From assembly GCA_965231865.1 (NCBI GenBank), contig CBDDOJ010000002.1:992001-1056000 (forward strand): 64,000 nucleotides of DNA. The letters are read 5' to 3'. The position numbers were made by a program, and so were the translations under genes. The stretch is from WTGA01 sp965231865 (GTDB taxonomy: Bacteria > Pseudomonadota > Gammaproteobacteria > Arenicellales > Poriferihabitantaceae). The notes under the pieces are model-generated. The model ran no database searches and was not told where the DNA came from. It was given only the letters and a program-made list of their open reading frames with translations. This document shows positions 63,643-64,000 of this stretch, one piece after another. Positions within the stretch are counted from its first letter, which is position 1. Each line of letters starts with the position of its first letter.

Positions 63643-63703
63643 AACTATATTAAAAAACCTAATACAATATAAAAACGATAATAATTTGTACTTTGATATA
63701 GTT
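63643..63703. promoter_or_regulatory. Inverted repeat upstream of the AbiEi-like gene, candidate autoregulatory site
   Basis: AACTATATTAAA (63643-63654) and TTTGATATAGTT (63692-63703) are inverted copies with 11 of 12 positions matching, in a strongly AT-rich block ending 2 bp before the ATG. AbiEi antitoxins repress their own operon by binding inverted repeats at the promoter, which fits the position. Binding here is inferred. Confidence 0.5.
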
Positions 63704-63705
63704 AT

Positions 63706-64000
63706 ATGGTTGCATCTCCTTCAACGAGACAAAAACGGTTGGCAGCACTATTGCGTGCGACCTCCGGCACCATTCGGGTTGCCGACACCATGCGTGTCCT
63801 TGAAATAGAGCGGCAACATGCGTCCGGATTGTTGGCAGGATGGCACCAACAGGGAGTGGTCCGTCGCGTTGCACACGGCTTGTATGTTCCGGTCCAGCTA
63901 TCGGCACTGGGGCAAACGCAGGTGCTTGAAGACCCGCGGGTACTTGTGCCGGAACTCTATACGCCGGGCTATATCGGTGGTTGGAGTGCATTGGAATACT
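63706..64000 (+). CDS. AbiEi-type antitoxin / winged-helix regulator, N-terminal part (cut by window edge)
   Basis: The frame starts MVASPSTRQKRLAALLRATS and runs to the edge (98 codons). The N-terminal winged-helix has DTMRVLEIERQHASGLLAGW and QQGVVRRVAHGLYVPV. The next part, LYTPGYIGGWSALEY, is the start of the AbiEi antitoxin domain. This is the antitoxin of a type IV (AbiE) toxin-antitoxin system; the nucleotidyltransferase toxin AbiEii would follow outside the window. An orphan AbiEi-like regulator is possible. Confidence 0.8.
   Translation, partial: MVASPSTRQKRLAALLRATSGTIRVADTMRVLEIERQHASGLLAGWHQQGVVRRVAHGLYVPVQLSALGQTQVLEDPRVLVPELYTPGYIGGWSALEY

Noticed and set aside
1..64000. CRISPR arrays, tRNA and rRNA genes
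   Set aside because: No regularly spaced repeat array, no tRNA-like cloverleaf and no rRNA sequence was recognised on reading; short tandem repeats found are two- to four-copy duplications only.

Overview
The window reads as a chromosomal segment of a moderately GC-rich proteobacterium, most likely a marine gammaproteobacterium. The basis is the gene content (PdxJ, RimK, GshB, GmhA, YceI, BatA/B/D, a DsrC/TusE-family protein) and the dense set of genes for methylated amines. No rRNA or tRNA gene and no CRISPR array was seen. The taxonomic placement is inference; no marker gene settles it.

Region 1 (1-8.5 kb): a truncated FadR-type GntR regulator faces a rightward operon. The operon holds an FAD-dependent amine oxidoreductase, a glutamine-synthetase-family enzyme, the three glutamate-synthase-derived proteins GlxB/GlxC/GlxD (MgsA/B/C of N-methylglutamate synthase) and an unrecognised 128-residue protein. 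An unknown protein is then translationally coupled to pdxJ.

Region 2 (8.7-23.3 kb): a TMA/TMAO island. It has a TMAO-type ABC transporter (tmoX, tmoV and a double-domain tmoW permease), TMAO demethylase (tdm) and trimethylamine monooxygenase (tmm). Directly upstream of tmm on the same strand lies a five-gene branched-chain-type ABC transporter. An AT-rich lipoprotein gene and a transposase remnant interrupt the island between tmoX and tdm. Together, regions 1 and 2 encode TMA to TMAO to dimethylamine plus formaldehyde, and methylamine to N-methylglutamate. The dimethylamine monooxygenase step and the small subunits of N-methylglutamate dehydrogenase are not in the window.

Region 3 (23.7-40.1 kb): RimK with its retropepsin-like partner; an enoyl-CoA hydratase/MFS pair divergent from a PrpE-type acyl-CoA synthetase that leads into gshB and gmhA; a full-length 5-oxoprolinase; an orphan TupA-type tungstate-binding protein; a Kef-type K+/H+ antiporter; a GMC oxidoreductase; YceI.

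Region 4 (40.2-50.5 kb): a batD-batB-batA-DUF4381 operon without moxR or DUF58 in the window, an unknown protein, an orphan Rieske oxygenase, and a nirK (cytochrome-c fused)-nirV-sco operon.

Region 5 (50.5-64 kb): a second five-gene branched-chain-type ABC transporter, a choline-kinase-like protein, a class V aminotransferase, and a one-chain pyruvate carboxylase preceded by a DsrC-like protein that lacks the terminal cysteine. Three small unknown proteins follow, and the right edge cuts into an AbiEi-type antitoxin gene that has an inverted repeat just upstream.
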